Shown piece by piece: positions 45,210-55,058 of a stretch of 64,000 nt of DNA. The stretch lies in assembly GCF_918797505.1 (NCBI RefSeq), contig NC_092794.1, positions 71,771,345-71,835,344 of the forward strand, in the 5' to 3' direction. The translations under genes were made by a program, and so were the position numbers. The notes beneath the pieces are model-generated. The model searched no databases, was not told where the DNA came from, and saw only the letters and a program-made list of their open reading frames with translations. This DNA is from Bemisia tabaci (taxonomy: Eukaryota; Arthropoda; Insecta; Hemiptera; Aleyrodidae). Position 1 is the first letter of the stretch, and each line of letters starts with the position of its first letter.

Positions 45210-45941
45210 AGAAAAGACCCTTCTATGTCGACCTTATTTCAAATGAATTTTTGTTTAAATTTTGATCCACTTTAGGAGATTTTTGAGGTGTTGAAATTGA
45301 AGTTTTGAAGTGTTTCCCTCGAGTGAACTATGCTCCTCTGAACAATTTTTGTCCCCTCTCTTCTGAGATTTTGTTGAGAGAACGGGTTCGCGGAGCATGG
45401 AGATTTGGTATTTGGATATTTGGATTTTATCGGTCGAGAATATTTAGCGATCCAGAGCGGAAATTTTGAAGCATCATAATCGAGGATCAGGATTTTACAC
45501 CATGATTGGCGATGCGACTCGGAACTTCATACAGTTATCCAACTTAACGGCGCGGCGCTTGCATGCATTTATTGATGCTCTGTGACAGTGCGTGTTGCAT
45601 ATAGGGAAAAACGTAGGCGCACTGCCGACAGACGCTACGCAACAGAAAACGCACGCGAGTAGCATTCAGTTTTTTTTAGGGGCAAAATTTCGAGATACGC
45701 ACATCAGAGGCCAAGCGCGCAAAAAAGCATGTCCACGTCGGCGCAGTTTACATTTCATGACCCCAAACGAACAAAATCACCCAGTCTCAAGCGTTGCGGC
45801 GTGGAGTAACGTTACTGATGAATATTCGTTCATTGAGACTGTTTTTTAGACTGACTAACTACGCGAAAATGGACTTTTGACTTCGTAAAGTTTTTATCCC
45901 TACTTTATATGGAAGGACAATAGAAATGGAAGCTGTCTCGG

Positions 45942-45968
45942 TTTTTTTTTTTTTTTTTTTTTTTTTTT
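45942..45968. repeat. 27-T run at the end of the right repeat
   Basis: It directly abuts the point where the second repeat copy stops. On the minus strand it is a poly(A) run, preceded about 45 bases upstream by AATAAA (near 46012 on the plus strand). It could be the tail of a minus-strand retroposon inserted at this junction. Confidence 0.6.
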
Positions 45969-46259
45969 CAAACGAAGATCTTCAAAAATCATTCTGTTGG
46001 TGAAACTGATATTTATTTCACCATTTAAAGGTACAATAACGGAATCTTGGTTTTAAACGTGAAGATGAAGGTTTTATTTACTAACCCCTTTATAAATCTA
46101 ATCAAATGAATCTTCTGAATTCTATGTTACTTTAAAAGTTAATGGTACTAACTTAAATTTATTAAAGATAAGCACATTCCGCTTATTCCATTTTGTCTCA
46201 ACATGTCTTACTTAATTCACGAATAACAAGAAAAGTACCCGTCTAATAAATTCTAAACT

Positions 46260-46571
46260 TACTTTATCGTTGGAGAGACCAAGTTTCAAGCAAATGATTG
46301 CCGCACATCCGATTCCCAAACCCCCATTTAAATGATTTCGCACCGGAAAAACGGCGCTAGCCACAAATGCAAATAGCAAACTTTTCAGTAACATTATGAG
46401 TACAATGAGAATTATGCCTCTCGCGTATTGACGGGATACAAGATAAGGCTTGATGAATGTTTTGGGAGGAAAAAAGTACATGCACCACTCGCATGGACCA
46501 CCAAACATACGGCCCAGATGACCCCACAAGACAACAACGAAATCCTCTCTCTTCCTCTCGTTGTCACACAT
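46260..46571 (-). CDS. Possible minus-strand exon, membrane-protein-like
   Basis: The minus-strand frame includes two hydrophobic stretches, GIILIVLIMLLKSLLFAFVA and LGIGCAAIICLKLGL. It ends at a good donor context: the codons for SNDK are followed directly by GTAAGT at about 46259-46254. Upstream, at 46590-46735, another minus frame has the hydrophobic stretch MLMFPLAVGAAVNI. No acceptor or partner exon could be fixed and the family is not recognised. It may be a chance frame in an otherwise unique region. Confidence 0.22.
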
Positions 46572-48742
46572 CGCAATGCTACCCAGGCGATGATAAATTT
46601 TTCACGGATGTCCCCGAACACCAATACACTAATACACACACCAATACACCACTACACGGGCATCCCTTGATATTGACGGCCGCCCCAACAGCGAGTGGAA
46701 ACATCAGCATCAATTCGCCAGCTTGTAAAATGTTTGCGTAGGGAAAAGTTATTGCCGACTCACGGGGGAAATCCCCGGTTTTTCCCTCCGCGGGAGGCTC
46801 GTGTAAGGGTTTCTTGGTTAGGTCTGGCAAAGCAAGGCAGAGTGCGTTACTCTAACAACTCCACCGCGACTGGAACTGGTCACGCTGATACGTGACATTA
46901 ATTTATAGAAATGGAGTTTGTAACAATTGGTACACTTGCATCGCATCGGGAACGCTATCAATCATACTAACTTGTGTTTGTTTTTGCTTTTGTTTTAACT
47001 GAACGATTTCCTTTTTTTTCTTTATTCCGATGTCGGTGTATATTTTACGCTTTTCCGCGTCCTTCCTTATACTCGCTATTGGAAATTGTCCTTTTGTTAT
47101 TCAATGGAGATGTTGCATGTGTGAGGAATTTGCGATTTGACTGTTGATTCTCATGTGGTTTTCTCTGAAATCAACTCCCAAACTCAAAAAAAGCTCTCAA
47201 GTCGTTCCGTTATCGGGGTGTATTTTACGCTTTTCTGCGTCCTTCCTTATTCGCTATTGAAAATTTTCCTTTTATTATTTGATTCTCCGTCGGGGAGTAT
47301 AAAAAACCAATCTGCACTCCGAAGGCTGATTAGAGTAATAGCAAATGAACGCAAACGACTTTTCCGCATCATACCGCTCCTGAAAAGCTTAGGATGAGGG
47401 TTGGGAGAAGAAGACGAATTGACATGAAAAACAGTGCATTTTACTGCACGTTTATTCTTATACGAGGGGTATGTCATAACTTTTATTACTTAGATTGAAA
47501 AAGGTTACTCCATAATTTGTTTATTTCATCTAATTCGTTGATTTTTCTGGAACCATCGGTATACGTTCTAATCTTTGTCTGTGAATTTAGTCACGGTATC
47601 TAAGTCAACATGAGCAATTATCGCCGAAACTTCGTGCAAAACGATAGTTTCGCCTCTGCCAACTCACAGTAGTGTTCAGTCATTCTCGTTTCATTCGTTC
47701 ATCTTCATTTACTAAATAATTTCACCCTCATGCAGGTATATAGTGTAGACTTTATCTAAAGTAGAGGCTAACTAAAATAATAAAGTATTTTTTCATTAGT
47801 GTCAGAGTATTACTGACTGAATATTTTCTATTTAGATAAAAATGCATGTAGCAAGAACGAAAGGTGCAAATTTTAAAATTATGAATTGTGAATGCCAAAA
47901 GAAAGCACCCCTGCCTCTTAGATTCTCAAAGCTAAGGAACCGACACTAACGTGAGGATTTTAATCCGTGGCCTCTTAGCAAGAGCCAGACCAAATTAGCG
48001 TAGCTTTTACCAATTTTTCTCGTATCAAGCAAGTGCGCAGTCCGGGAAGGAAGAATTAAAAACCACTATACTCTTATCATCGGATGGTTGTATGTGCGAA
48101 GTTGTCACATTGCAGGAGATTCATCGTTTTTCCGAATAAATGAATGTAAATGAAATTCGAATGCGATCAGAAATTAGTGGCATTATTGTTTCAAAAGCTT
48201 CTATCGATGCGAAAAAGCAGCTTGGCTCCATTAAAACCAGTCAAAAGAGCCATTACAGGTCACTGTACAAGGGATACTATCCACGTTGTCAGTTGGGAAA
48301 GAGCGGAACTCATTTGGAGATTGAAAAAGGTATTTCCGAATCGCAGTTTGACAACCCTGTAAACACTGACCAGTTACACTAGTGCCAAGCGTGCACTTAA
48401 GATAAAGGCTAAAATCTCATGCACTACCGAATGTGCGGTTTGTTTTCAATGCATCAAGTTAACGACTTTTAAAGCTTTTAGGATTCATTTCACTTGGAGT
48501 CTTTTAAAAGTCCCTCGAAGGATAAGGCAGAAACAGCGGGGGGAGAAGTAGTGAGATAATTTTTGCATTCCAAAGTGTAAAAATTCGCGGAAAGATACGA
48601 ATAGGGTGGGAGAGAATCACCCAATTATACTTCGAATACGTCAATGGAGGGGCCCCATGGATGATCTGTTCAGTTATTACATTCTGATTTAGAGAAAATC
48701 AAGAACAAATCTTAACTCCTTGTTGACGGTGGAACTCCCAAA
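46572..48742. other. No recognised gene; diverged duplication at 47027-47280
   Basis: TTTTACGCTTTTC, GCGTCCTTCCTTAT and CGCTATTG occur at 47042-47080 and again at 47223-47258, about 180 bp apart, indicating an old tandem duplication. A short frame at 48150-48362 was examined and not recognised. Confidence 0.4.
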
Positions 48743-48771
48743 CACTGGAAAAGAAACACATTGGATCTAAT
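48743..48771. mobile_element. F8 MITE, left end fragment
   Basis: CACTGGAAAAGAAACACATT followed by GGATCTA matches the left end of F8; the match then stops. Confidence 0.5.
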
Positions 48772-49299
48772 TTTAAATTCTCTGACGTACGGCAGGCAAT
48801 CCTTTTCCTGAAAATTTTTCCTTTGCAAATTACGCAGCACAAAGGTATCGTGAAAATTATTCTTTATATACGTATAATGAAAATCTCAATCTGACGAGAG
48901 ATCTCTCGGGAACTTGGGCAACCGAGAGATTGCACTCTTGGACGACGAGCGAAATGTCCTTGCAACATCGGCGAGTGATCAACGACGATGAAACATTAGA
49001 TTCACGCATGCGTGCCTCCGAAACCATAAAAAAATGGTGCAGCACAGCGCCATCCACCGCAAATTGCATAATCCATCCAGCGGTACATGTTCACCGGCCA
49101 GAGTTCCAATTGACATAATTTCGCCTTCCATCCGAAGCGAATCTTGACCCTCCCACGGAACTTACCGAAAATGGGAAAAGGCGGCAGAGAGACTGCAATA
49201 GTTTTTTTTCACCAAAAAAACATCCATAGTTTGTCGTTTTGCCGACAGAGGGACATAACTCTCATTCAATGTTACAAACCAAATCCTTGCTTTTTACCC
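48772..49299. other. No recognisable feature
   Basis: Unique DNA with no recognised repeat or gene. Confidence 0.4.
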
Positions 49300-49695
49300 C
49301 TTTTTTTACCTTTTTCTTCACTTTCCTTTATTTTATTTTATTATATGTTTTCCTATTTTTAAAACTTTACTTTATTTTATTTTTTCCCTTTCATTATCTT
49401 TTACTTTATTTTATTTTTTTTTATTTTTTTACTTTTTTTATCCTTTACTTTATTTTACTTTATTCTTTCCTCTTTTTCTTATACTTTACTTTATTTTATT
49501 TCATTTTTTTCACTTTTTTATCTTTTAATTCATTTTATTTGTTTCCTTTTGTATCTTTTACTTTATTTTATTTTGTTTCCTTCTCTTAGCTTTTACTTTA
49601 TTATATATTATCTTTTTCCTGCTTTTTTATCATTTACTTTATTTTATTTGATTTTTCTCCTTTCTTTATATTTTACTTTATTTTATTTTATTTTA
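49300..49695. repeat. T-rich low-complexity array
   Basis: TTTTACTTTATTTTATTT-like units recur with variable C-containing spacers for about 400 bp. Long frames through it encode Phe, Leu, Tyr and Ile because of the composition and are not genes. Confidence 0.8.
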
Positions 49696-50166
49696 ATCTT
49701 GTCAAAGCGACCGTTGCTCCGAAGGCACACGGAAAAATTCCGTTGATATATCTGAACTGCCGGTTCCTCGCACACTTACTACGAACGTGTACAGACCGTG
49801 TAAATACGCACGCACACATGTTAACAGCCGCCTTTACGAGTGTTTTTTGGCAATATAAATCGGTCTTGTTTATATTTGAGCCTTAGTGCTCGAACGCCGG
49901 CTCGCATGAATTCCATGGCTTATACCTCGCGCCCTCGCGCCGGCATAAACCAAATCCTCTTCGGGGATGAGCATTATGTCCCCGCGCCGCGTCGTCGCGC
50001 CATCGAGTGGGGTGAATCAAAACCGAACTGGTATCAACATTCAGATACTCACGATACTCATCATATTTCCACAAGTTAAAATAGGGACTTGGCTGAGAAA
50101 TTAGTCAAAACTGCATGTAGTTCTTTTTGGTAGAAATACGCCCAGTAGACGCGTTTAGGAATTAAT
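49696..50166. other. No recognised gene
   Basis: GC-richer than its neighbours, with a short F5-like fragment at about 50115-50150 (TAGTTCTTTTTGGTAGAAAT, then ACGCCCA). Confidence 0.4.
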
Positions 50167-50291
50167 TGGACGAATAATCTGCCAAACGGAGCTATGTGCA
50201 TTGAGATATGAGCCCTGAGACCCACAAGAATATATGCACAACAGGGTTCACGTCATTACGCACATAGTTTCATTCGGCAGAAATACGTCCA
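50167..50291. mobile_element. F5 MITE copy, flanked by TTAAT
   Basis: TGGACGAATAATCTGCCAAA on the left is matched by TTTCATTCGGCAGAAATACG with TCCA on the right, and the arms continue to TGTGCATTGA and ATTACGCACAT. TTAAT flanks it at 50162-50166 and 50292-50296, the only F5 copy where a flanking direct repeat is evident. Confidence 0.75.
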
Positions 50292-50328
50292 TTAATGGCT
50301 TTGACCCATGGTTTTTTTCCGTTATCAC

Positions 50329-51163
50329 CAGTGGCGTGGCGTCCATAGGTTCGCAATGTTCGCCGAACACCCTAAAATATTTTGAAACAATTAATAAATT
50401 ATGGCTAAGAATGTGGAAAGCAATACAGAATACAGAATAGTAGATCACAAATTAGTATCGGGCGCTTGGCTTCCGACAGCGGCATGTGGCGCGGCGGAGA
50501 GAGAAAATCCTGTGACGCGTGGTCCGCACCGGCTACCGAACCTGGATGATCTGCGTACGGTGAGGAGAGAGAACCTGGGTGCAATGATGAAGGGGCAAAG
50601 GGGAAAGGGCACACGAGAGAGGAGAGGCACCGGCGCGCGGCGCAGAGCGGAGCGTGAGCATTGGGTTCGGAGACTAGTGCGGACCGCGCTCGCGGAGGGA
50701 ACACAGCAGAGAGAAAAGGGAGGGGAGAAGAACGAGAGAGGAAAACCGCTCATCAGTCCAGCTGTTTCCTATAGCAGTGGTCCGCAGGGGTTTGCGAACC
50801 GCCGAATTTCCTCTATGCCGCGATTCGCCCTCCGCTTCCCCCCCTGCGCCTGCGGGCCGCATCTCCCAGTTTCACAGTCTCCCTCTCCCACCTCTCTCTG
50901 CAGGTGCGTGTTGCGGAAATACGTTATCATTTAACAAAATAAATTACTGGAAAACGATTGGATGACAATTTACCGGCACAATTTTCACCAGAAAGGGTTA
51001 AACTCGTGTTCTTGCGGCTTCATTTTTTAAAAAGTTTCCGGGGGAGGCCCTCCAAACCCCCCTTCAAGGAAGAGGTGTGAACCTTTCTGACCCCCCCCCC
51101 CCCCCCCCCTAAAGTTAACACTCCTACCGAACGCCCACCGGATATAGTCACGCCACGCCACTG
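50329..51163. mobile_element. hAT-like non-autonomous element with 8-bp TSD
   Basis: The ends are CAGTGGCGTGGCGT and CACGCCACGCCACTG. A perfect 8-bp direct repeat, GTTATCAC, flanks the 835-bp element at 50321-50328 and 51164-51171. CAGTGGCG termini with an 8-bp duplication are typical of hAT elements. The interior is GC-rich, includes a run of about 19 C at 51091-51109, and has a 177-codon plus-strand frame (50401-50934) rich in Arg, Gly and Pro without a transposase motif. It probably depends on a transposase elsewhere. Confidence 0.88.
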
Positions 51164-51171
51164 GTTATCAC

Positions 51172-51686
51172 ACTAATTCTTCCCAATGTGCGTTAGCGGA
51201 AGGGAGGTATAGTCGAGTCCCTTTCTTCCGCGTCGACACAGCGTCGGCATTTCAAAAGTGGATTTCCCGAACCCGCCGCAAACCAAAGGCACCGCCGTGA
51301 GGCCGGATCCTTTCATCCCTCATCGTCTAATGATAAAATATTTACCCGATTATCGGGGCAGCACCACGCGGCGCGGGAAGGGGTGGCCCGCGGCCTGCCA
51401 ATGGGACGGGTTGGGAGCACCCTTCCGATCCCGAAGACAATTCAGGGATCAGAATCGAAACAGTTCCATCGCTTGTAAATGAGCTAATATTCATAAAACA
51501 GGCGGAGCGGGAGGCCCAGGCAAAAAGACGTATCCAATCGCTCGTTTTCCGCCGAAATGCCTACCCACCCTGCGCCTCTGCGGACTGGCGTTGTCAATTC
51601 GGGCGAGTTTTAGACAGCGTTCACCAAAGGGCACCGGCTGTATTAACATGACTCCAGAACATTCACATTATTTGAACACTTGAAAT
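51172..51686. other. No recognisable feature
   Basis: GC-rich unique DNA; no gene was recognised. Confidence 0.4.
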
Positions 51687-51767
51687 TGGACGTATTTATG
51701 GTTAAAGGGAATTCCATTGCACGGGCACCTTATGGACATAGTTCCTTTTAGCATAAACACGTTCAAT
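51687..51767. mobile_element. Minimal F5 MITE copy
   Basis: TGGACGTATTTATGGTTAAA and ACATAGTTCCTTTTAGCATA followed by AACACGTTCA form an 81-bp hairpin similar to 9973-10049. Confidence 0.7.
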
Positions 51768-51835
51768 TCAAAACGCGGCAAACGCACTTAGATTTTATTT
51801 AGATTGAGCAACTGTTCCTCTCATTTGGACGTATT

Positions 51836-51949
51836 TCTGCCAAACGGAACCATGTGCATTATGATGTGAGCCTTGTTATGCATGAATTCTCGTGGGTCTC
51901 AGGGCTCATGTCTCAATGCACAACGTTCCGTTTGGCAGAAAGACGTTCA
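51836..51949. mobile_element. F5 MITE copy
   Basis: TGGACGTATTTCTGCCAAAC and GGAACCATGTGCATT on the left are matched by AATGCACAACGTTCCG and TTTGGCAGAAAGACGTTCA on the right. The loop shares TGAGCC, TGCATGAA and GTCTCAGGGCTCATG with the copies at 40262 and 50167. Confidence 0.75.
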
Positions 51950-52451
51950 TTTAACGAAAATCCTGTGACCGGATGCAAACTACTTTAACATGCACAGATC
52001 ATAATTTATGGTAAAAAGTTTAAGGAAATGCATTAGGCTCTTTTGCCTGAAGTAGTCCCATGCACAGTCTTAGGGACACCTGAGGTCTCGAATTTTCACT
52101 CATCCGATAATTAAAGAAACGGCCAATTTATGCGCGGCGCAAGCGCCGCGTACCGGCGCTTCGCGCCGGCATGTGGGGGGGCTTCGCCCCCCATCATGGT
52201 GCGAAGATCGCACAAGACTTTCTCGCTTCTGCCGGCGCTCCGCGCCGGCATAGACACTTTTACTGCAATATTTAGAAAAATACTGCCAATTTCACAAAAT
52301 CATAAAGTTTGATTGGAATTTTGATCGCAGGATAATAGTTATGAAATTTTTATTCAAACCACTGCACTATATTGTAAATGTCTTCGAGATATAGGATGAA
52401 TTCATACATTCGGACTCGACTTGTCGATATTATGAGGCATCTTCAATTAAA
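51950..52451. repeat. Cluster of four GC-rich hairpins with 2-4 nt loops
   Basis: Four short perfect stems lie within 120 bp: CGCGGCGC-aa-GCGCCGCG near 52132-52150, CCGGCGC-ttc-GCGCCGG near 52153-52169, GGGGGGC-ttc-GCCCCCC near 52175-52191, and GCCGGCGC-tcc-GCGCCGGC near 52231-52249. They sit in AT-rich surroundings (52090-52130 and 52255 onward), so the composition change is abrupt. No coding capacity was recognised. The remainder of the interval is unrecognised. Confidence 0.7.
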
Positions 52452-52667
52452 TGGACGTATTTATGCGAAAAGGCGCTAAACGCCATTTCCAAACTTCTCA
52501 GTAAAGCAAGTTTGACTAAAACAATTGGCGTTTCCGTACTAATGGACCGATTTTGGTTTACTTTAGCTTGTTTGAAAGCTGAAGAGTTCCTCTAATTACG
52601 TACGTTGCCAAAATTAGGAAAAAATGCATATTAAGCGAGATATAGGGGATTTTTGCACGTAGGTCCA

Positions 52668-53140
52668 TTTGATTTAATGCGCTAACCCGGATTCCGAATT
52701 AAATCAAAAGGCGCTATCTCCACTTGAATCACTTGATTGACGCGCGCGCGGCGAAGCTTGGTGGAAACTTGGTGAAATTTAGTACCGGGGGGTATTTTTG
52801 GACGGGAAACTCGAATTTCGGGTCAAATTTTGAAAATTCAGAAATCCAAGATGGCGGACATGGCCTAAAATGCTATCTCGGCCCCTATCCAGCCGATCTT
52901 GGTGAAACTTGGTATCAGGGGGTATTTTCGGACGGGAAACTCGAATTTCGGGTCAAATTTTGAAAATTCAGAAATCCAAGATGGCGGACATGGCCTAAAA
53001 TGCTATCTCGGCTCCTGTCCAGCCGATCTTGGTGAAACTTGGCATCGGGGAGTATTTTCGGACGGGAAACTCGAATTTCGGGTCAAATTTTGAAAATTCA
53101 GAAATCCAAGATGGCGGATGTGGCTTAAAATGATATCTAT
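52668..53140 (+). repeat. Left arm: tandem 130-bp units
   Basis: The word GAAATCCAAGATGGCGGA recurs at 52841, 52971 and 53101, a 130-bp spacing. Each unit also carries GGTGAAACTTGG, GACGGGAAACTCGAATTTC and GGTCAAATTTTGAAAATTC. The open frames through the units repeat the same peptide with GYFWTGNSNFGSNFEN but are unlikely to be genes because the same units occur inverted. Confidence 0.85.
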
Positions 53141-53340
53141 TTCTTAAACAAACGCACTACACGTCTAGAATGGCCGCCAATGAACCTGCGTAAAGCGCAC
53201 GGGCCGGGTTGTGAAGGCCGGAGGTGGTGGGAGCCCAAATATACCTACCTAACCTCAATCTGCTTTCCCGCTGCATCTTGCCAATGTGGATGAGATGTGG
53301 AAATTTCCACGTTTGTAAACTTTAAATATATGGCACTCTA

Positions 53341-53696
53341 CACGGAGAAAAAAACTCGTGCGTGGGACCCGAAGTTTGGGTCATATGGATCTCTGAAGTT
53401 TTCGGATTGAGCATCTGAACACTTTAGGTCTAGCTGTCGAGGTTCGGATCACACATCTGAAACTTCAGTTCTTACGTCTGAAGTCTTCAGGTGTGAGAAC
53501 CGAAGTTTTTCGGATGTGAGAACCGAAATTTTCGGATGTGAAAACCGAAGTACTTTAGATGTAAGAACTGAAGTTTCAGATGTGTGATCAAAACCTCAGC
53601 AGCTGGACCGAAAGTGTTCAGATGCTCAATCCGAAAACTTCACAGATCCATATGACCTAAACTTCGGGTCCCACGCACGAAGTTTTTTTCTCCGTG
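53341..53696. mobile_element. Palindromic MITE with TA target duplication
   Basis: Begins CACGGAGAAAAAAACTCGTG and ends CACGAAGTTTTTTTCTCCGTG; TA lies on both sides (53339-53340 and 53697-53698). The arms contain CGTGGGACCCGAAGTTTGGG, CATATGGATCT and GTTCGGATCACACATCTGAA with their complements. The middle repeats ACCGAAGT and CGGATGTGAGAA. TA duplication fits Tc1/mariner-type elements. It sits in the loop of the large foldback. Confidence 0.82.
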
Positions 53697-54385
53697 TACG
53701 TTCACAATACACCGCCTCGTCGAGGTGCGTGGTTTACCTAGCAGCGTCGGATCGTGAATTCCCTTCATGTGCTGATTACCTATGTTAAAATTTTCGTATC
53801 TAAATAAAACAGTTTCTGTTGTCATTTTGAGCCCCTAATACCGAACTTCACACAAACGATTCAGGCATTGAGCTATTGTTGAAGGCCACATCCGCCATAT
53901 CGGAGTTTAAAATTTTAACAATGAGGTTATTCAGTAATTTTTAATTTTTGCATTTTTTTGGAGGATTGAGTACGCACAGTTCGCTGGAATTTTCTCCGAT
54001 TTTTTGAAACATTATTAACCCACGGAAAACAAGTTCGAAGTTGCGTATTCTGAGCTCCCATTTAAACTCGCGTCTCCGAGGAAGTCAAGATGGGGCCTGA
54101 CGAACCCCTAGGTGACGGTCACGCTTTTGACCACGTAATCCTTCCAGCGCGCTCTTAATACTCATGAATTTCTAAATACTGTTCCGATTCCAATAAAGTA
54201 CCTAACAGTGATTTTAATGAAAATTAAGTGATTCCGATGGGTTCGTTAATTTGTTCGCTCGTTAAAAGCCCCTTGTCCATGTCAGTGCACACTGACATCG
54301 ATCGAGCCAGAGGGAACGCACGGTCGATATGTGACCGTCACTCAGGGGACGACATCTGGGATTTTTTGGCGATGCGCGTTTAAAT

Positions 54386-54850
54386 AGGAGATAACATTTT
54401 AGGCCACATCCGCCATCTTGAATTTATGAAATTTTAAAATTTGACCCGAAATTCAAGTTTCCCGTCCGAAAATACCCCCTGATACCAAGTTTCACCAAGA
54501 TCAGCTGGACAGGGGCCGAGATAGCATTTTAGGCCATGTCCGCCATCTTGGATTTCTGAATTTTCAAAATTTGACCCGAAATTCGAGTTTCCCGTCCGAA
54601 AATACCCCCTGATACCAAGTTTCACCAAGATCGGCTGGATAGGGGCCGAGATAGCATTTTAGGCCATGTCCGCCATCTTGGATTTCTGAATTTTCAAAAT
54701 TTGACCCGAAATTCGAGTTTCCCGTCCAAAAATACCCCCCGTTACTAAATTTCACCAAGTTTCCACCAAGCTTCGCCGCGCGCGCGTCAATCAAGTGGAG
54801 ATAGCGCCTTTTGATTTAATTCGGAATCCGGGTTAGCGCATTAAATCAAA
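54386..54850 (-). repeat. Right arm: inverted tandem 130-bp units
   Basis: The reverse complement of 52668-53140: TCCGCCATCTTGGATTTC words recur at 130-bp spacing, followed by GCTTCGCCGCGCGCGCGTC, TCAAGTGGAGATAGCGCC and the AATCAAAAGG-type end. The inner unit is more diverged (CATCTTGAATTTATGAAATT) than the outer two, which match the left arm nearly perfectly. Confidence 0.85.
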
Positions 54851-55058
54851 GGGAATTACATATAGTTCCTTTTGATTTTATTCGTAATCGCTGATTCCCT
54901 GTTTTGCGATTTTTCAGGGGCTGATTCCAGGGGATGAAATTAGTATTTTGGGGGCATATTTACGTGTGAGAGCAGCCTATTACATGGAGAATCCAGATCC
55001 GTTAAAAACTGAAATTTGGAAATTTGGCGCTTAGTTCCCTTTCGTATAAATACGTCCA

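Larger units (their letters stand above)
44147..45943 (+). repeat. Right copy of 1.79-kb direct repeat
   Basis: The copy begins in the F8 right arm directly after the LINE poly(A) and ends with the first 18 bases of ORF2 (through GAAGCTGTCTCGG), after which the sequence becomes a T run. It repeats the F4 copy, F5 copy and the 85-codon frame of the left repeat. Length differences are mainly at a T run, about 23 at 44817-44839 against about 12 in the left copy. Confidence 0.9.
52452..55058. mobile_element. 2.6-kb foldback element with F5-type ends
   Basis: The outer ends are TGGACGTATTTATGCGAAAA with GGCGCTAA and, at the right, TTAGTTCCCTTTCGTATAAA with TACGTCCA, which are F5 termini. Inside lie long complementary arms (52668-53140 and 54386-54850), each ending in CGCGCGCGGCGAAGC or its complement and then three tandem units of about 130 bp. 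The loop of about 1.25 kb contains a separate palindromic element at 53341-53696. No transposase was found. Single-stranded transcripts across it would fold into a very long hairpin. Confidence 0.85.

Noticed and set aside
39340..45943. LTR retrotransposon
   Set aside because: The direct repeats look like LTRs, but the enzyme is an AP-endonuclease plus non-LTR reverse transcriptase with a poly(A) tail; there is no protease, integrase, primer-binding site or gag.
48150..48362. Possible RNase H or retroelement remnant containing ITGHCTRDT
   Set aside because: Only a TGHC-like word matches; the surrounding residues and zinc-ligand pattern expected of such a region are absent.
49239..49746. Long Phe/Tyr/Leu-rich frames resembling membrane proteins
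   Set aside because: They lie in a T-rich low-complexity array and have no defined transmembrane pattern beyond composition.
50401..50934. 177-codon frame as a hAT transposase fragment
   Set aside because: It is Arg/Gly/Pro-rich with no transposase or dimerisation motif, and the opposite strand is also open because of GC-rich composition.
52724..53093. Repeated peptide frames with GYFWTGNSNFGSNFEN
   Set aside because: The same frames occur inverted in the right arm of the foldback; they reflect the 130-bp tandem unit.
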